Below the pieces are notes generated by a model. The model made no database searches. It saw nothing but the letters and a program-made list of their open reading frames with translations, and had not been told where the DNA came from. From NCBI RefSeq assembly GCF_029433095.1, contig NZ_JARNTX010000002.1, forward strand, positions 1,364,001 through 1,428,000: a stretch of 64,000 nucleotides of DNA, read 5' to 3'. The translations under genes were made by a program, and so were the position numbers. This DNA comes from Hymenobacter sp. YC55. Its GTDB lineage: Bacteria; Bacteroidota; Bacteroidia; Cytophagales; Hymenobacteraceae. Below are positions 9,608-17,853 of this stretch, one piece after another (the first letter of the stretch is position 1; each line of letters starts with the position of its first letter).

Positions 9608-10672
9608 CTACACAGCTACCATCCAGTTGTGGGTATCGGGTGCTTGCCCTGTGCGGATAGCATGTAAGGCCGCCGTGGCACGGGTTGAAAAGCTGTTGGT
9701 ACCGGGGGTTGGCAACTCATAGTCTTGGCCTTGATACCCAACAACGGCAATAGGCGCAATGGTAGCAGCAGTGCCTACTCCAAATGCTTCTTCTAGCTTG
9801 CCGGCCGCTAAGGCATCCATGAGTTCAACCGCCGATACTTTACGCTCTTCTACTTGCATGCCCCAATCGTGGGCCAAGTCAAGTACGCTGCGGCGGGTTA
9901 CCCCATCCAGAATAGAGGTGCTCAGGGCTGGCGTTATCACCTTGCCATCAACCACAAAAATAGCGTTCATCGTTCCTGATTCTTCTACATAGCGGTGCTC
10001 GGAAGCATCGGTCCAGATGAGTTGGTTGTAGCCTTCCTGCTGCGCTAGTTTGGTAGGATACATAGCCGCGCCGTAGTTGCCCGCGTTTTTGGCATAACCG
10101 GCGCCACCTTCTGCGGAGCGTACATACCGCTCCTCGAAACGCACTCGCAGCGGCTTATTGTAGTATAGGCCCACCGGGCAGGTGATAATAACAAGCCGAT
10201 ACGATTCGGAAGGACGCACACCCAGGAAACCGTCGGTGGCAAACATGAACGGACGGATGTAGAGGGCACTACCCGGTGCGTCAGGTACCCAAGCGTTGTC
10301 AACTCGGATAAGCTGACTTAGACCTTGCATAAACAACTCTTCGGGCACTAGCGGCATGCACATCCGCTCGGCCGAAGCATTGAGGCGGCGGAAGTTGTCG
10401 TAGGGCCGAAAAAGAGCAATGTCACCATCAGCATTTTTGTAGGCCTTCATGCCTTCAAAAATAGACTGACCGTAGTGCAGAGCCGAGTTAGCTGGACTTA
10501 CGGGCATATCGCCGTAAGGCACAATTTGCGCGTCCTGCCACTCCCCGTCGCGGTAATCCGCCACGAACATGTGGTCGGAAAAGGTCTTACCGAACTCTAG
10601 GCGTTCGGGGTCCAGCTGTTGCAGGCGTGAGGCCGTGGTGCGCTGAGTCCGGATGGTGAGGGTGTCGAGCAT
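9608..10672 (-). CDS. ilvE: Branched-chain amino acid aminotransferase
   Basis: 354 residues from ATG 10672; a TTG three codons upstream (10681) is a less likely start. It is a fold-type IV PLP enzyme that interconverts valine, leucine and isoleucine with their 2-oxo acids using 2-oxoglutarate/glutamate, in the cytoplasm. Seen: LHYGQSIFEGMKAYKN near residue 65, the PLP-lysine region GGAGYAKNAGNYGAA near 190, the EESGTMNAIFV stretch near 230, and the phosphate-binding SILDGVTRRSVLDLA block near 255. The length and motif order fit the long eukaryote-like BCAT (BCAT II) group. It is monocistronic, with no other ilv/leu genes nearby. Confidence 0.93.
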   Translation of the reverse strand: MLDTLTIRTQRTTASRLQQLDPERLEFGKTFSDHMFVADYRDGEWQDAQIVPYGDMPVSPANSALHYGQSIFEGMKAYKNADGDIALFRPYDNFRRLNASAERMCMPLVPEELFMQGLSQLIRVDNAWVPDAPGSALYIRPFMFATDGFLGVRPSESYRLVIITCPVGLYYNKPLRVRFEERYVRSAEGGAGYAKNAGNYGAAMYPTKLAQQEGYNQLIWTDASEHRYVEESGTMNAIFVVDGKVITPALSTSILDGVTRRSVLDLAHDWGMQVEERKVSAVELMDALAAGKLEEAFGVGTAATIAPIAVVGYQGQDYELPTPGTNSFSTRATAALHAIRTGQAPDTHNWMVAV

Positions 10673-10841
10673 GAAAATCAAAGAAAAAGGGATAGGAATG
10701 GGAATTTGGTAGGAGGGGAGCGGGGGCTGCGTGAGGCAGCTAGGGTACGATTGAAACGAGGTAAATGAAGTTCTCGTTTCCGGTTTCTGGTTATCGTTTA
10801 GTTGCTACGAACCTACAGAACGAAAATTAAAAAGCAACTAT

Positions 10842-11390
10842 TTACATTCTAGGCAGCCAAGTTACTTCCTCGGCTCCGAGGTCGTGGGCCATCTGCCGGC
10901 TGAGAACAAATAGGTAGTCGGATAAGCGGTTCAGGTACATCACAACTAAGTCGGCCACAAACGAATCTTCGCGCAGGTGAATCACCAACCGCTCGGCGCG
11001 GCGGCATACGCACCGCGCTACGTGCGCAAACGACACCGACTGATGACCGCCCGGTAAAACGAACACCCGTAGTTCCGGCAGTTGTGCATTCATACGGTCC
11101 ATTTCCTCCTCTAGCAGCGTCACATCGGTGTCATGCAGGTCGGGTATTTTCATTTTCGACTTCTCAGGGTCGGAGGCCAGTGAAGCCCCGATAGTGAATA
11201 GCCGGTCCTGAATCTCCTTCAGCAAGCTGCGACGGGTAGCATTTACATCTTGGTCGCGAAGCAAACCGATATAAGAGTTGAGTTCATCCACGGTGCCGTA
11301 GCAGTCAATGCGTAGACTGGATTTGGGTACCCGGGTCCCGCCTATGAGAGAGGTAAGGCCTTGGTCGCCGGTTTTGGTGTAGATCTTCAT
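10842..11390 (-). CDS. pduO: ATP:cob(I)alamin adenosyltransferase, PduO type
   Basis: 182 residues. The N-terminal KIYTKTGDQGLTSLIGG is the ATP-binding signature of PduO-type corrinoid adenosyltransferases, followed by RIDCYGTVDELNSYIG and, in the C-terminal half, CRRAERLVIHL and YLNRLSDYLFVLSRQ, which contribute to the trimeric four-helix active site. It converts cob(I)alamin plus ATP to adenosylcobalamin, the cofactor of methylmalonyl-CoA mutase and class II ribonucleotide reductase. No cobalamin synthesis or B12-dependent gene lies in the window, so it most likely serves salvage. The ATG at 11390 is unambiguous. Confidence 0.92.
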   Translation of the reverse strand: MKIYTKTGDQGLTSLIGGTRVPKSSLRIDCYGTVDELNSYIGLLRDQDVNATRRSLLKEIQDRLFTIGASLASDPEKSKMKIPDLHDTDVTLLEEEMDRMNAQLPELRVFVLPGGHQSVSFAHVARCVCRRAERLVIHLREDSFVADLVVMYLNRLSDYLFVLSRQMAHDLGAEEVTWLPRM

Positions 11391-11463
11391 GAAAGAAAAG
11401 TTAGCGCTATTGCCACACAGATAACATTGCGTTTCAAACCCGCGCTTGCGACCAAAATGGAAA

Positions 11464-11562
11464 CGTCATGCCAACAAAGAAAAACCTTTTCTTCGTCAGT
11501 GTGCTAAGTAAAGGAAGGTAACACACCAACAACAAAAAGGTCTTTTCTTGGTCAGAATGACG
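11464..11562. repeat. Intergenic element: imperfect tandem and inverted repeats
   Basis: The outer ends CGTCAT (11464-11469) and ATGACG (11557-11562) are inverted. Inside, a roughly 29-bp segment from 11471 (CCAACAA...) to 11499 (...GTCAG) recurs at 11526-11555; the core CTTTTCTT(C/G)GTCAG at 11486-11499 and 11542-11555 differs at one base. No gene overlaps it. It may belong to the same family of short dispersed elements as 22756-22845. Confidence 0.4.
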
Positions 11563-11601
11563 AGCGGCTTACTCTCGGTAAGCAAAGGCAATAGTGCTGA
11601 G

Positions 11602-12330
11602 CTATAGTTGCTTGGCGGCCTGCTCATGGTGCAAGGCTACGTCAGTATTTATTTGGTCGGACTCGACAAGGCCATCGCGCAAGCGCACAATACGGTGCGC
11701 ATAGCGGGCAATATCTTCTTCGTGCGTTACCATAATAATGGTGTTGCCCTTGGCATACAACGCCTCGAAGAGGTCCATGATTTCATAGCTGGTCTTCGAG
11801 TCGAGGTTACCAGTAGGCTCGTCGGCGAGGATAATACTAGGGTCGTTGACGAGGGCACGGGCTATAGCTACGCGCTGGCGCTGGCCACCCGACAACTCGT
11901 TGGGCCGGTGTTTGGCACGGGTGTCGAGGCCTACGCTCCGCAGGGCTTGCATGGCTTTCTCTTCCCGGTCGGGCTTGCTGTAGCCAGCATAAATGAGGGG
12001 AAGGGCCACATTGTCGAGCGAGGTAGCGCGAGGCAGCAAGTTGAACGTCTGGAAAACGAAGCCAATCTCTTTGTTCCGAACATCAGCTAGCTGATTATCG
12101 CTCATACGGCTTACGTCTTTGCCGTTGAGTATGTAATTACCGTTGGTTGGGGTATCGAGGCAGCCAACGATATTCATCAGTGTAGATTTACCAGAGCCAG
12201 AGGGGCCCATGAAGGCAACGTACTCACCACGTTGAATGGTGATGGTAACTGAGCGCAAAGCGTGAATTTCCTCAGTACCCATACGATACATCTTTGAGAT
12301 GTTATGGGTTTCGATAACGGGGTGCAGCAT
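11602..12330 (-). CDS. ABC transporter ATP-binding protein, LolD/MacB class
   Basis: 242 residues with a complete nucleotide-binding domain: Walker A GPSGSGKST near 44, Q-loop FQTFNLLPRA near 95, signature LSGGQRQRVAIARAL near 147, Walker B IILADEPTGNLDS near 168 and H-loop VTHEEDIA near 205. The NLDS/TLMNIVGCLD style is that of ATPases that pair with FtsX/MacB-type permeases for lipoprotein or substrate extrusion. No such permease is encoded next to it. It starts 11 bp after the large TPR membrane protein and is the last gene of the plsC-gatC-TPR-ABC run, so the polytopic TPR protein is a possible partner, though it does not look like a MacB permease. Class is certain, substrate unknown. Confidence 0.9.
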   Translation of the reverse strand: MLHPVIETHNISKMYRMGTEEIHALRSVTITIQRGEYVAFMGPSGSGKSTLMNIVGCLDTPTNGNYILNGKDVSRMSDNQLADVRNKEIGFVFQTFNLLPRATSLDNVALPLIYAGYSKPDREEKAMQALRSVGLDTRAKHRPNELSGGQRQRVAIARALVNDPSIILADEPTGNLDSKTSYEIMDLFEALYAKGNTIIMVTHEEDIARYAHRIVRLRDGLVESDQINTDVALHHEQAAKQL

Positions 12331-12341
12331 AGCCGGCCGGG

Positions 12342-15300
12342 TTAGTTCCAGGGAGCGACCACCGAGTCCTGAGTTGCACGGCGGGCGCCATAAGTGGTAC
12401 GAAAGGTAGCGTATTCGGGGGGTGAAAGCAATGTACGAAGCTTGTCGAGGGAGGTCGTAGCATACTCTGTCAACCCCATCGGAATAGCAGCTAACGTATA
12501 CGCCTTAAGTAAAGAAATAGACTCAGGGTTATATTCAACTGCACTTTGCAAAGTTGAATACGCTGTCTGATAGTCGCGCTGCTGGGTGTAAAAGTCGGCT
12601 GCGGCGAGGATTCCTGCCTCTTCAAACGGAGCCTCTCGCACGAGCTGTGTGAATAGCTGTTGAGCTAGTTTCGGTTGGTTTTCTAACACAGCTACCGCCG
12701 CCCGATAGTATAGGCGCTTGGGTTGATCAATCGGCAGGAAAAAGCCTTTTTCAGCTAACTGATTCAATTCAGCGGCTTTTTTCTGGCGCAGCAGCAACTC
12801 GCCCCGTACTACATTCCAAGCGGAAGCGGTGGCCGTCTTATCCTGTGTTGGCTCAGGATGGAAGCGCGTTAAGAGTTGCTGAACCGTGGCCAACTGGCCC
12901 TTCTGCAGCGCACGAGGCAACTGCTCCAACAAAGCTACTTCACGGTACCGCGGATTTGTTATATTAACGATATAATGTAGTAAAGTATCAAGATAAGGCG
13001 AGTTGCCACGCAATACAACGAATTGTGTTTTTACGGAATCAGAAGCAGTAGCATATTGTGAATTAAAATTTAACGATAGTAGCTGCTGTAACCCATGAGC
13101 TGGCTGATGCAGGCTGGAATCTGGTCCTTGAACGACTGCCTGGGCTACTGCGCGTGCTGAATCTAGCTGCTGATTTAGGGCCAACGCATAGACCCGATTC
13201 AAGCGGGCTTCGGCGTATCCGTTGCGGCCAGCTTCTGCAAGGCGAGTAGCGGCCGAGCCATAAGCTCGTTGCTCAAGTAACCACAAACCTTGTACGTTTT
13301 GGTAGTAGGCCGCGCTAGGAGTAGCACCTACCGCAAGCGGCAGTAAAGTGGCTTGGGCAGATACTGCCCGGCCACCATAGTGTTGCACAAGCGCCTTCAA
13401 AAAGGTGAGCTGCTCGAAGTAAGCGCTATTACTAGGCCGTTGTGCCAACTGGGAAAGAGGCTTTAGGTAACTTGTGTCCTGCTGCTGTACTTGGCGCAAG
13501 GTGGCGTGGTAAAGCCGGGCAAATTCTGGTACAGTTAGATTGGCTGCGGCGTCGGGCGTCAACGCTGGTACGGATTGCGTATTGCTGGGGTGCAGTTGGC
13601 TTAGTAGCAATACGTTGCTTTGCCAAGCCGCATCCGTCGCCTTGTTTTCCTGTTGCACAAGTTTCTGCGCTTCGCCAAACTGCTCGAGCTGCAACAGATA
13701 AGCCAGCCGATTGGCTTGTACTACCGGACTGTTGGGAGCGGCGGCTTCGGCCCGGGTTAAGTACCACATCACCGAGTCGGTGAGGGTGGAGCGGGTATAG
13801 AGCTGGGCGAGGTCATTGTTGAGGCTGGCGCTGGCTGGCGTACTTTTCAAGCCTTCCCGCAAGGCAGCCAGCCGGTCAAAGAAGTCAGTGGGCTCATTGT
13901 AAAGAGCTGCCAGGCGTAACGACACCTTCTCGGAGGAGCGGCGGCTGAGGGCGCGGCGCAAAATATTGATTTCGTTTTGGCGCTGAAGCCGATACCGATA
14001 CAACGCAGCACGGCCAAGGCTGGCTTTGTGGTTGTGTTCGTCGAGCACGTCGCTCTCGGCGTAATACCGTTCGGCTAGCAAGGCTAATGCGTCGCCTTTA
14101 GGATCTAGCTCACTTTGCAGACGCGTTAGGTCGCCGAGGTTGTTGTAGTAGCCGGCCTGTACTTGGTGTAGTGTCTCGAAGTTGTAGCGAAACTCTAAGG
14201 CCGCCAAGCCAGCAATAGTTAGCACATACGCGGCGTATAAAGGTAGGCGGCGTGGCTCGTACACTACGCGGTATACGCGCAACCGCTGCCGGATAAGCGG
14301 CCCAAAGTTGACCAGTACATACAACAGAAACGCTGTTCCACCAATTAGCAGCGTTAAGGCTGTGAACTGGCGGGCGGCTAACAACAGCGGGTCGTTAGCG
14401 GTGGCAAAGGCATACCCTAGAAAGCCGGCCGCTAACGTCACGAAAATTAGATAGAGGTGCGCTGCTGCGGGCCAGTAAGGAACCAAGTCGCCGTAGGAAG
14501 CGGCTCGGCGTTGCAAACCCAACCGCCCAATCACTACAGCCGGTAGTAGTAGTACCAAGGGGTCGAACCGTACACCTGGCAGAATAAGTAACTCCCCACC
14601 ATTCCACAAGTACATGCCCAAGATGCCTAGGTAAAGCACACTTGAAGCCACAAATGGGAGCAATCCGAAGCGGCTGGCAGGATTTTCAGCTTGCGTGTTG
14701 AACCACAGCAGCCCCTGAATATTCTCAAATGCTACCCACAACACTAATAAACCTACTATTACAGCACCACCAAGGGTAGCAAAGCTGGTGAGGTGCAACG
14801 CAGTTTCGTCAGACGAAAAATTGGAGCGAGCTAGAAGTAGGGCGCTCAAGCCCGCAACCAGCACCCCGAAAACAAGCAGGCGGCGGCCTAGCGGCACCTC
14901 CGTCCAGAAGGCATGGAAGGCGTAGGCTGGCAAACCTAGCGCCGCCAGTGCCAGGATCAGAAAGTATTGTTCCTGTGAATTGAAAACACCCAATAAGTCG
15001 GCATTGAGCGACATCAGCAGGAAAATAACTCCTGCCATGCTCGCCACAAAGGCGGGTCTTTCCAGCGTACTGACTACGGCCAGAAAAGCAGCTAACGACG
15101 CTGCAAACAAGCCCAACAGCGCCCACGCTGCCTCCGGACGGACGTAAGGCCCTACCATGTCGTGGGTTTGGGTAAGCAAGTAGCTGTTTACCCGGAGCGG
15201 CAATTCGGCGAGGCCCACGCGCACCTCTGTCAAGGTGGTGGGCACAGGCTTGAGTTGCGCTACTGCTTGCACCGGCAAGGCAGCATCGTCGCCAGTGAAG

Positions 15301-15404
15301 TAATGATAGATGGCTAAAAGAATAGCCCCAATAGCCAGCACCAGCAGGCCTAGCAGAAACGGACTACGCCAGGAAGTGGCGTGGGAAGCAGAAGTCGTGG
15401 GCAC
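12342..15404 (-). CDS. Large polytopic membrane protein with C-terminal TPR-like repeats
   Basis: 1020 residues from a GTG start 6 bp after the gatC stop; no better upstream start exists. One hydrophobic helix lies at about 15-36 and ten or so more run to about residue 405 (for example FAASLAAFLAVVSTL and LLVFGVLVAGLSALLLA). The C-terminal 600 residues are helical and rich in Ala, Leu and Gln, with repeated TPR-like units (SLNNDLAQLYTRS, EQRAYGSAATRLAEAGRNGYAEA, DFYTQQRDYQTAYSTLQSAVEYNPES). I do not recognise a named family. The architecture suggests a membrane-anchored assembly scaffold. Its position between gatC and an ABC ATPase implies cotranscription, and possibly a link to envelope or lipoprotein traffic, but that is inference only. 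Confidence 0.75.
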   Translation of the reverse strand: MPTTSASHATSWRSPFLLGLLVLAIGAILLAIYHYFTGDDAALPVQAVAQLKPVPTTLTEVRVGLAELPLRVNSYLLTQTHDMVGPYVRPEAAWALLGLFAASLAAFLAVVSTLERPAFVASMAGVIFLLMSLNADLLGVFNSQEQYFLILALAALGLPAYAFHAFWTEVPLGRRLLVFGVLVAGLSALLLARSNFSSDETALHLTSFATLGGAVIVGLLVLWVAFENIQGLLWFNTQAENPASRFGLLPFVASSVLYLGILGMYLWNGGELLILPGVRFDPLVLLLPAVVIGRLGLQRRAASYGDLVPYWPAAAHLYLIFVTLAAGFLGYAFATANDPLLLAARQFTALTLLIGGTAFLLYVLVNFGPLIRQRLRVYRVVYEPRRLPLYAAYVLTIAGLAALEFRYNFETLHQVQAGYYNNLGDLTRLQSELDPKGDALALLAERYYAESDVLDEHNHKASLGRAALYRYRLQRQNEINILRRALSRRSSEKVSLRLAALYNEPTDFFDRLAALREGLKSTPASASLNNDLAQLYTRSTLTDSVMWYLTRAEAAAPNSPVVQANRLAYLLQLEQFGEAQKLVQQENKATDAAWQSNVLLLSQLHPSNTQSVPALTPDAAANLTVPEFARLYHATLRQVQQQDTSYLKPLSQLAQRPSNSAYFEQLTFLKALVQHYGGRAVSAQATLLPLAVGATPSAAYYQNVQGLWLLEQRAYGSAATRLAEAGRNGYAEARLNRVYALALNQQLDSARAVAQAVVQGPDSSLHQPAHGLQQLLSLNFNSQYATASDSVKTQFVVLRGNSPYLDTLLHYIVNITNPRYREVALLEQLPRALQKGQLATVQQLLTRFHPEPTQDKTATASAWNVVRGELLLRQKKAAELNQLAEKGFFLPIDQPKRLYYRAAVAVLENQPKLAQQLFTQLVREAPFEEAGILAAADFYTQQRDYQTAYSTLQSAVEYNPESISLLKAYTLAAIPMGLTEYATTSLDKLRTLLSPPEYATFRTTYGARRATQDSVVAPWN

Positions 15405-15410
15405 CAGCAG

Positions 15411-15698
15411 TTAGTCCAGCACTTTAGGTACGCGGAAATAATCCGAATCCTTACGCGGCGCGTTACGCAAGCCATCTTGGTGGCTTACTGTGTTATGGGC
15501 TTCGTCAGGCCGGAGCACGTTGATTTCGTGCGACAGATGCACCAGGGGTTCCACGTTGCTGGTATCAAGTTGACGCAGTTGGTCCACCCAATCCAGGATT
15601 TCGTTGAGGGCTCCTAGCATCTCCTGCTCTTTCGATTCGTCGAGTTCTAAGCGGGAGAGGTGCGCTAGCTGGCGCAAGGTGGTGAGGTCAGTGCTCAA
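15411..15698 (-). CDS. gatC: Asp-tRNA(Asn)/Glu-tRNA(Gln) amidotransferase subunit C
   Basis: 95 residues, the normal GatC length. Seen: LAHLSRLELDESKEQEM at the N-terminus, ILDWVDQLRQLDTSNVEP in the middle and the characteristic LRPDE loop, ending in YFRVPKVLD. GatC clasps GatA and GatB in the complex that converts misacylated Glu-tRNA(Gln) or Asp-tRNA(Asn) to the correct amide. The start appears to be TTG at 15698, since no ATG or GTG precedes it in frame at a sensible place and the family begins just before this LAHLSRL segment. It lies 26 bp after plsC and 6 bp before the TPR gene; gatA and gatB are not in the window. Confidence 0.93.
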   Translation of the reverse strand: MSTDLTTLRQLAHLSRLELDESKEQEMLGALNEILDWVDQLRQLDTSNVEPLVHLSHEINVLRPDEAHNTVSHQDGLRNAPRKDSDYFRVPKVLD

Positions 15699-15724
15699 GA
15701 GAGTGGTAAATTATAAGTTGAGAT

Positions 15725-16582
15725 TTATGAATTGGGTAAAGCCAACTCAGAAGATTTTTCGGATGAGGTTTCTGGAGCTTGTTTGGAAGCAACACTAGGC
15801 AACGTATTGCGGCGCCAAGTGCTCCGCTCCGGAATGCCCGCTGCGTCCGGCCGAAAAGCACTGGCAATAATGTCGGCAGTGCGATTCTTGAGAGCGGGAG
15901 CATCAGCTGCCGTAAGGCCAGTAGTAGAAATTGGCTCGTGTAAGATGATTTGCAGCGGTGAGTACCGCACGCGCAACCCTCCAACATCCGGCATGAAACG
16001 GTGGTTCAGCGTCATCGTAATCGGGACCAAAGGCACACCGGCTGCAATAGCCAACTGAAAAGCACCGTCCTTGAACTCTTCCAACTGCTCACCGGGCTTT
16101 TTGGAGATAGAGCCCTCTGGGAAAATGATTACAGAGCGTCCAGCTTCCAAAGAGCGGCGAGCCTGCACCATGGCCCGACCCCGGCTCATGGCATTGTCCC
16201 GGTCGACAACAATATAGCCTCGGCCGAAAATTGGGCCCCACACGGGTACTTCAGCCAACGATTTTTTTCCCATGATATTCAACCAGCCAGGTATGGTTTT
16301 GAATAGCAACGGAATATCGATGTAAGAACTATGGTTAGCTACATACACGCAGGGCTGGCCAGCAGGTAGAGGGTTTTTCCGCACTATATCCACTGGCATC
16401 CCCCACATCCGGATGAAAAGCCTACTCCACCCGCGGTTGAGGCTGTGCAGATAACGGTGCCACTCTGGCTTCTGGCTCAGGGCCCATTGTACCGGATACG
16501 TGACTACAAACGGCGTTACAAACCAGAAGGTCGCCCAAGTGGTGTAGAGTCGATGGCCGATGTAGCGCAAAAGGTGCCGCAT
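15725..16582 (-). CDS. plsC: 1-acyl-sn-glycerol-3-phosphate acyltransferase
   Basis: 285 residues. The acyltransferase signatures are in order: NHSSYID (NHx4D, catalytic His/Asp) near 82, then GYIVVDRDN near 125, the glycerophosphate-binding FPEGSISKKPGE near 155, and VPLVPITMTLN near 182. One hydrophobic N-terminal segment (about 12-34) anchors it at the inner face of the cytoplasmic membrane. It makes phosphatidic acid from lysophosphatidic acid. The last 50 residues (rich in Ser, Glu and Ala) are extra compared with a compact PlsC. First gene of the run plsC-gatC-TPR-ABC ATPase. A TAACTTTG element ends 4 bp before its ATG, suggesting a leaderless transcript. Confidence 0.92.
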   Translation of the reverse strand: MRHLLRYIGHRLYTTWATFWFVTPFVVTYPVQWALSQKPEWHRYLHSLNRGWSRLFIRMWGMPVDIVRKNPLPAGQPCVYVANHSSYIDIPLLFKTIPGWLNIMGKKSLAEVPVWGPIFGRGYIVVDRDNAMSRGRAMVQARRSLEAGRSVIIFPEGSISKKPGEQLEEFKDGAFQLAIAAGVPLVPITMTLNHRFMPDVGGLRVRYSPLQIILHEPISTTGLTAADAPALKNRTADIIASAFRPDAAGIPERSTWRRNTLPSVASKQAPETSSEKSSELALPNS

Positions 16583-16586
16583 ATAG

Positions 16587-16594
16587 CAAAGTTA
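16587..16594 (-). promoter_or_regulatory. Candidate -7 element (TAACTTTG) for plsC
   Basis: Minus-strand TAACTTTG matches TAnnTTTG and is separated from the plsC ATG by only four bases (CTAT). Transcription from such an element is expected to start about there, which would put +1 at or next to the A of ATG. No TTG was seen at the -33 distance, so confidence is moderate. Confidence 0.45.
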
Positions 16595-16700
16595 GGAAGT
16601 TGTCTGACGTTGTTGAACAGAACGCTTGAATGCGGCATTATGCCACCCGTATAAGCAGAGCCTGTACTACAGCATTATTCACAGGCTAGCTCATCTGCTA

Positions 16701-17279
16701 CTAACTCACTCGACTGGCAAGCACCTTTTCTGCTTTCAACAAACCCGCTACACTTACTGCATCCGTTATCTGATTGTTCATTACCATCCGCACAGCTTCG
16801 GTTAGCGGGAGCTTCCAAATTCGAAGGTCTTCGGTTTCTTCTGGTTCTACCTCGCCGTGCTCTAAGTCCTCGGCCAGAAATACAAAGCCTTCTTCATCGG
16901 TAACAGAGTTTGAGGTGTGTAAACGAGCAATGTTGGTCCAGCGACGAGCCAGCAAGCCCGTTTCTTCTCGTAACTCACGTTGCGCCGATTCTAGTATGTC
17001 CAGTTCTACCGGACCACCGCCCATCGGAATTTCCCAGCTGTACTCGTTGAGCGGATAACGATATTGACCTACTAACCACGTGTTGCCCTCAGCATCTACA
17101 GGCACAATGCCTAATGCTTTGTTTTTCATCGAGACAACGCCATAAATTCCTCGGCCTCCCCCCGGGTTTACGACTTGGTCTTCACGGACACTTATCCAGG
17201 GATTGTGATATTTTACTTCAGTGCTAAGAACTTGCCAAGGATTGTGGTTTTCGTCTAGTTGAGGTTTAGAGGAAGACAT
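16701..17279 (-). CDS. Nudix hydrolase (ADP-ribose pyrophosphatase-like)
   Basis: 192 residues. The Nudix box is in MGGGPVELDILESAQRELREETG: the catalytic second half RELREE(T)G is intact, while the Gly-Glu spacing in the first half departs by one residue from Gx5Ex7REUxEE. Upstream GQYRYPLNEYSWEIPMGGG is the pattern of ADP-ribose/sugar-nucleotide pyrophosphatases, and IARLHTSNSVTDEEGFVFLAEDL follows the box. It probably hydrolyses an ADP-sugar or related nucleoside diphosphate in the cytoplasm. The ATG is at 17279; a TACCTTTA sequence at 17311-17318 (minus) could be its -7 element. It is not closely coupled to other genes, and the exact substrate is open. Confidence 0.85.
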   Translation of the reverse strand: MSSSKPQLDENHNPWQVLSTEVKYHNPWISVREDQVVNPGGGRGIYGVVSMKNKALGIVPVDAEGNTWLVGQYRYPLNEYSWEIPMGGGPVELDILESAQRELREETGLLARRWTNIARLHTSNSVTDEEGFVFLAEDLEHGEVEPEETEDLRIWKLPLTEAVRMVMNNQITDAVSVAGLLKAEKVLASRVS

Positions 17280-17420
17280 AGTAGGATGATAGAAAGATTG
17301 AAATTCAGGCTAAAGGTAAGGCCATACTCTGTTTTTGGTGTCCGTCGGGCAGAATCACTAGTTGACCGGGTAAATCGGCCAATTGACCAAAAAGTATGTA
17401 GATAACCGATTGAGAGTAAG

Positions 17421-17428
17421 TAGTTTTG
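17421..17428 (+). promoter_or_regulatory. Candidate -7 element (TAGTTTTG) for the small RNA
   Basis: Exact match to TAnnTTTG, just upstream of the structured segment. The expected -33 TTTG is not at the usual distance (TTG at 17410-17412 is too close), so the call rests on the -7 match and on the terminator downstream. Confidence 0.4.
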
Positions 17429-17433
17429 TCATA

Positions 17434-17587
17434 CTCAATTATAGCGCGGGTGGGTATTTGTGGAAAGGAAGGCTTCGCTCGCGCAGCGTCGGAATGGTCC
17501 TAGGAGTAGGGTGGATGATTTTTATGATCATCCGACGCAATTATATTAAAGGGGCTGTTGCGTTGGAAGGCGGCAGCCCCTTTTATT
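17434..17587 (+). ncRNA. Candidate structured small RNA, about 155 nt
   Basis: Predicted from a promoter-like TAGTTTTG followed by three stable hairpins and a U-run. Stem 1: GCGCGGG (17444-17450) with CTCGCGC (17478-17484), including one G-U pair. Stem 2: GCGTCGGA (17486-17493) plus TGGTC (17495-17499) with GATCATCCGACGC (17526-17538), 13 pairs with one bulged A and one G-U. Stem 3 is the terminator. A competing hairpin, GGATGAT (17513-17519) with ATCATCC (17527-17533), would disrupt stem 2, so two alternative folds are possible. It lacks the SRP RNA tetraloop region and is too short for tmRNA or RNase P. The nearest plus-strand gene is 270 bp away behind the terminator, so it is more likely a trans-acting RNA than a riboswitch. 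The 5' and 3' ends are estimates. Confidence 0.45.
17548..17584 (+). terminator. Intrinsic terminator of the candidate small RNA
   Basis: AAAGGGGCTG (17548-17557) pairs with CAGCCCCTTT (17574-17583), followed by more T (TTTTATTTT). A GC-rich stem with U-run, on the plus strand. Confidence 0.8.
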
Positions 17588-17853
17588 TTCCCTCTGTGCT
17601 GTGAAGTTCAGTTCTATTTGCGTCGAGGGGTTCTCGTATACTGACCTGTAGCAGCAAATAAAAGCACGGGGAAGGCGCCAAAACCCGGTACCTAGAAAGA
17701 AGCTTTTGTAGAGCTAAAAACGCACTAATGTCGCTCTCAAGCTATACAGCAGAAGCGCTTCCTTAGGCCAAGATTCTACATCAACCTGCTGTACCGTGTC
17801 GCCGTACCAAGCAAGAGCCGACCGTTCACATTCCGGTTGGCATTTTGTTGTTT

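Larger units (their letters stand above)
17280..17853. other. Intergenic region holding a candidate small RNA
   Basis: No protein gene is supported. Most of the notable content is the promoter-structured RNA-terminator block at 17421-17590. Upstream of it TTGACC occurs at 17362-17367 and again at 17383-17388, a short direct repeat that might be an operator. The stretch 17591-17853 shows nothing I can name. Confidence 0.6.

Noticed and set aside
16659..16687. Hairpin AGCCTGT/ACAGGCT after the Nudix gene as a terminator
   Set aside because: Only 7 bp with a 15-base loop and no T-run on the minus strand; too weak to annotate.
17383..17604. Possible 73-residue protein in the 17.4-kb gap
   Set aside because: The frame runs through two hairpins and the terminator and begins upstream of the -7 element; a structured RNA explains the segment better.
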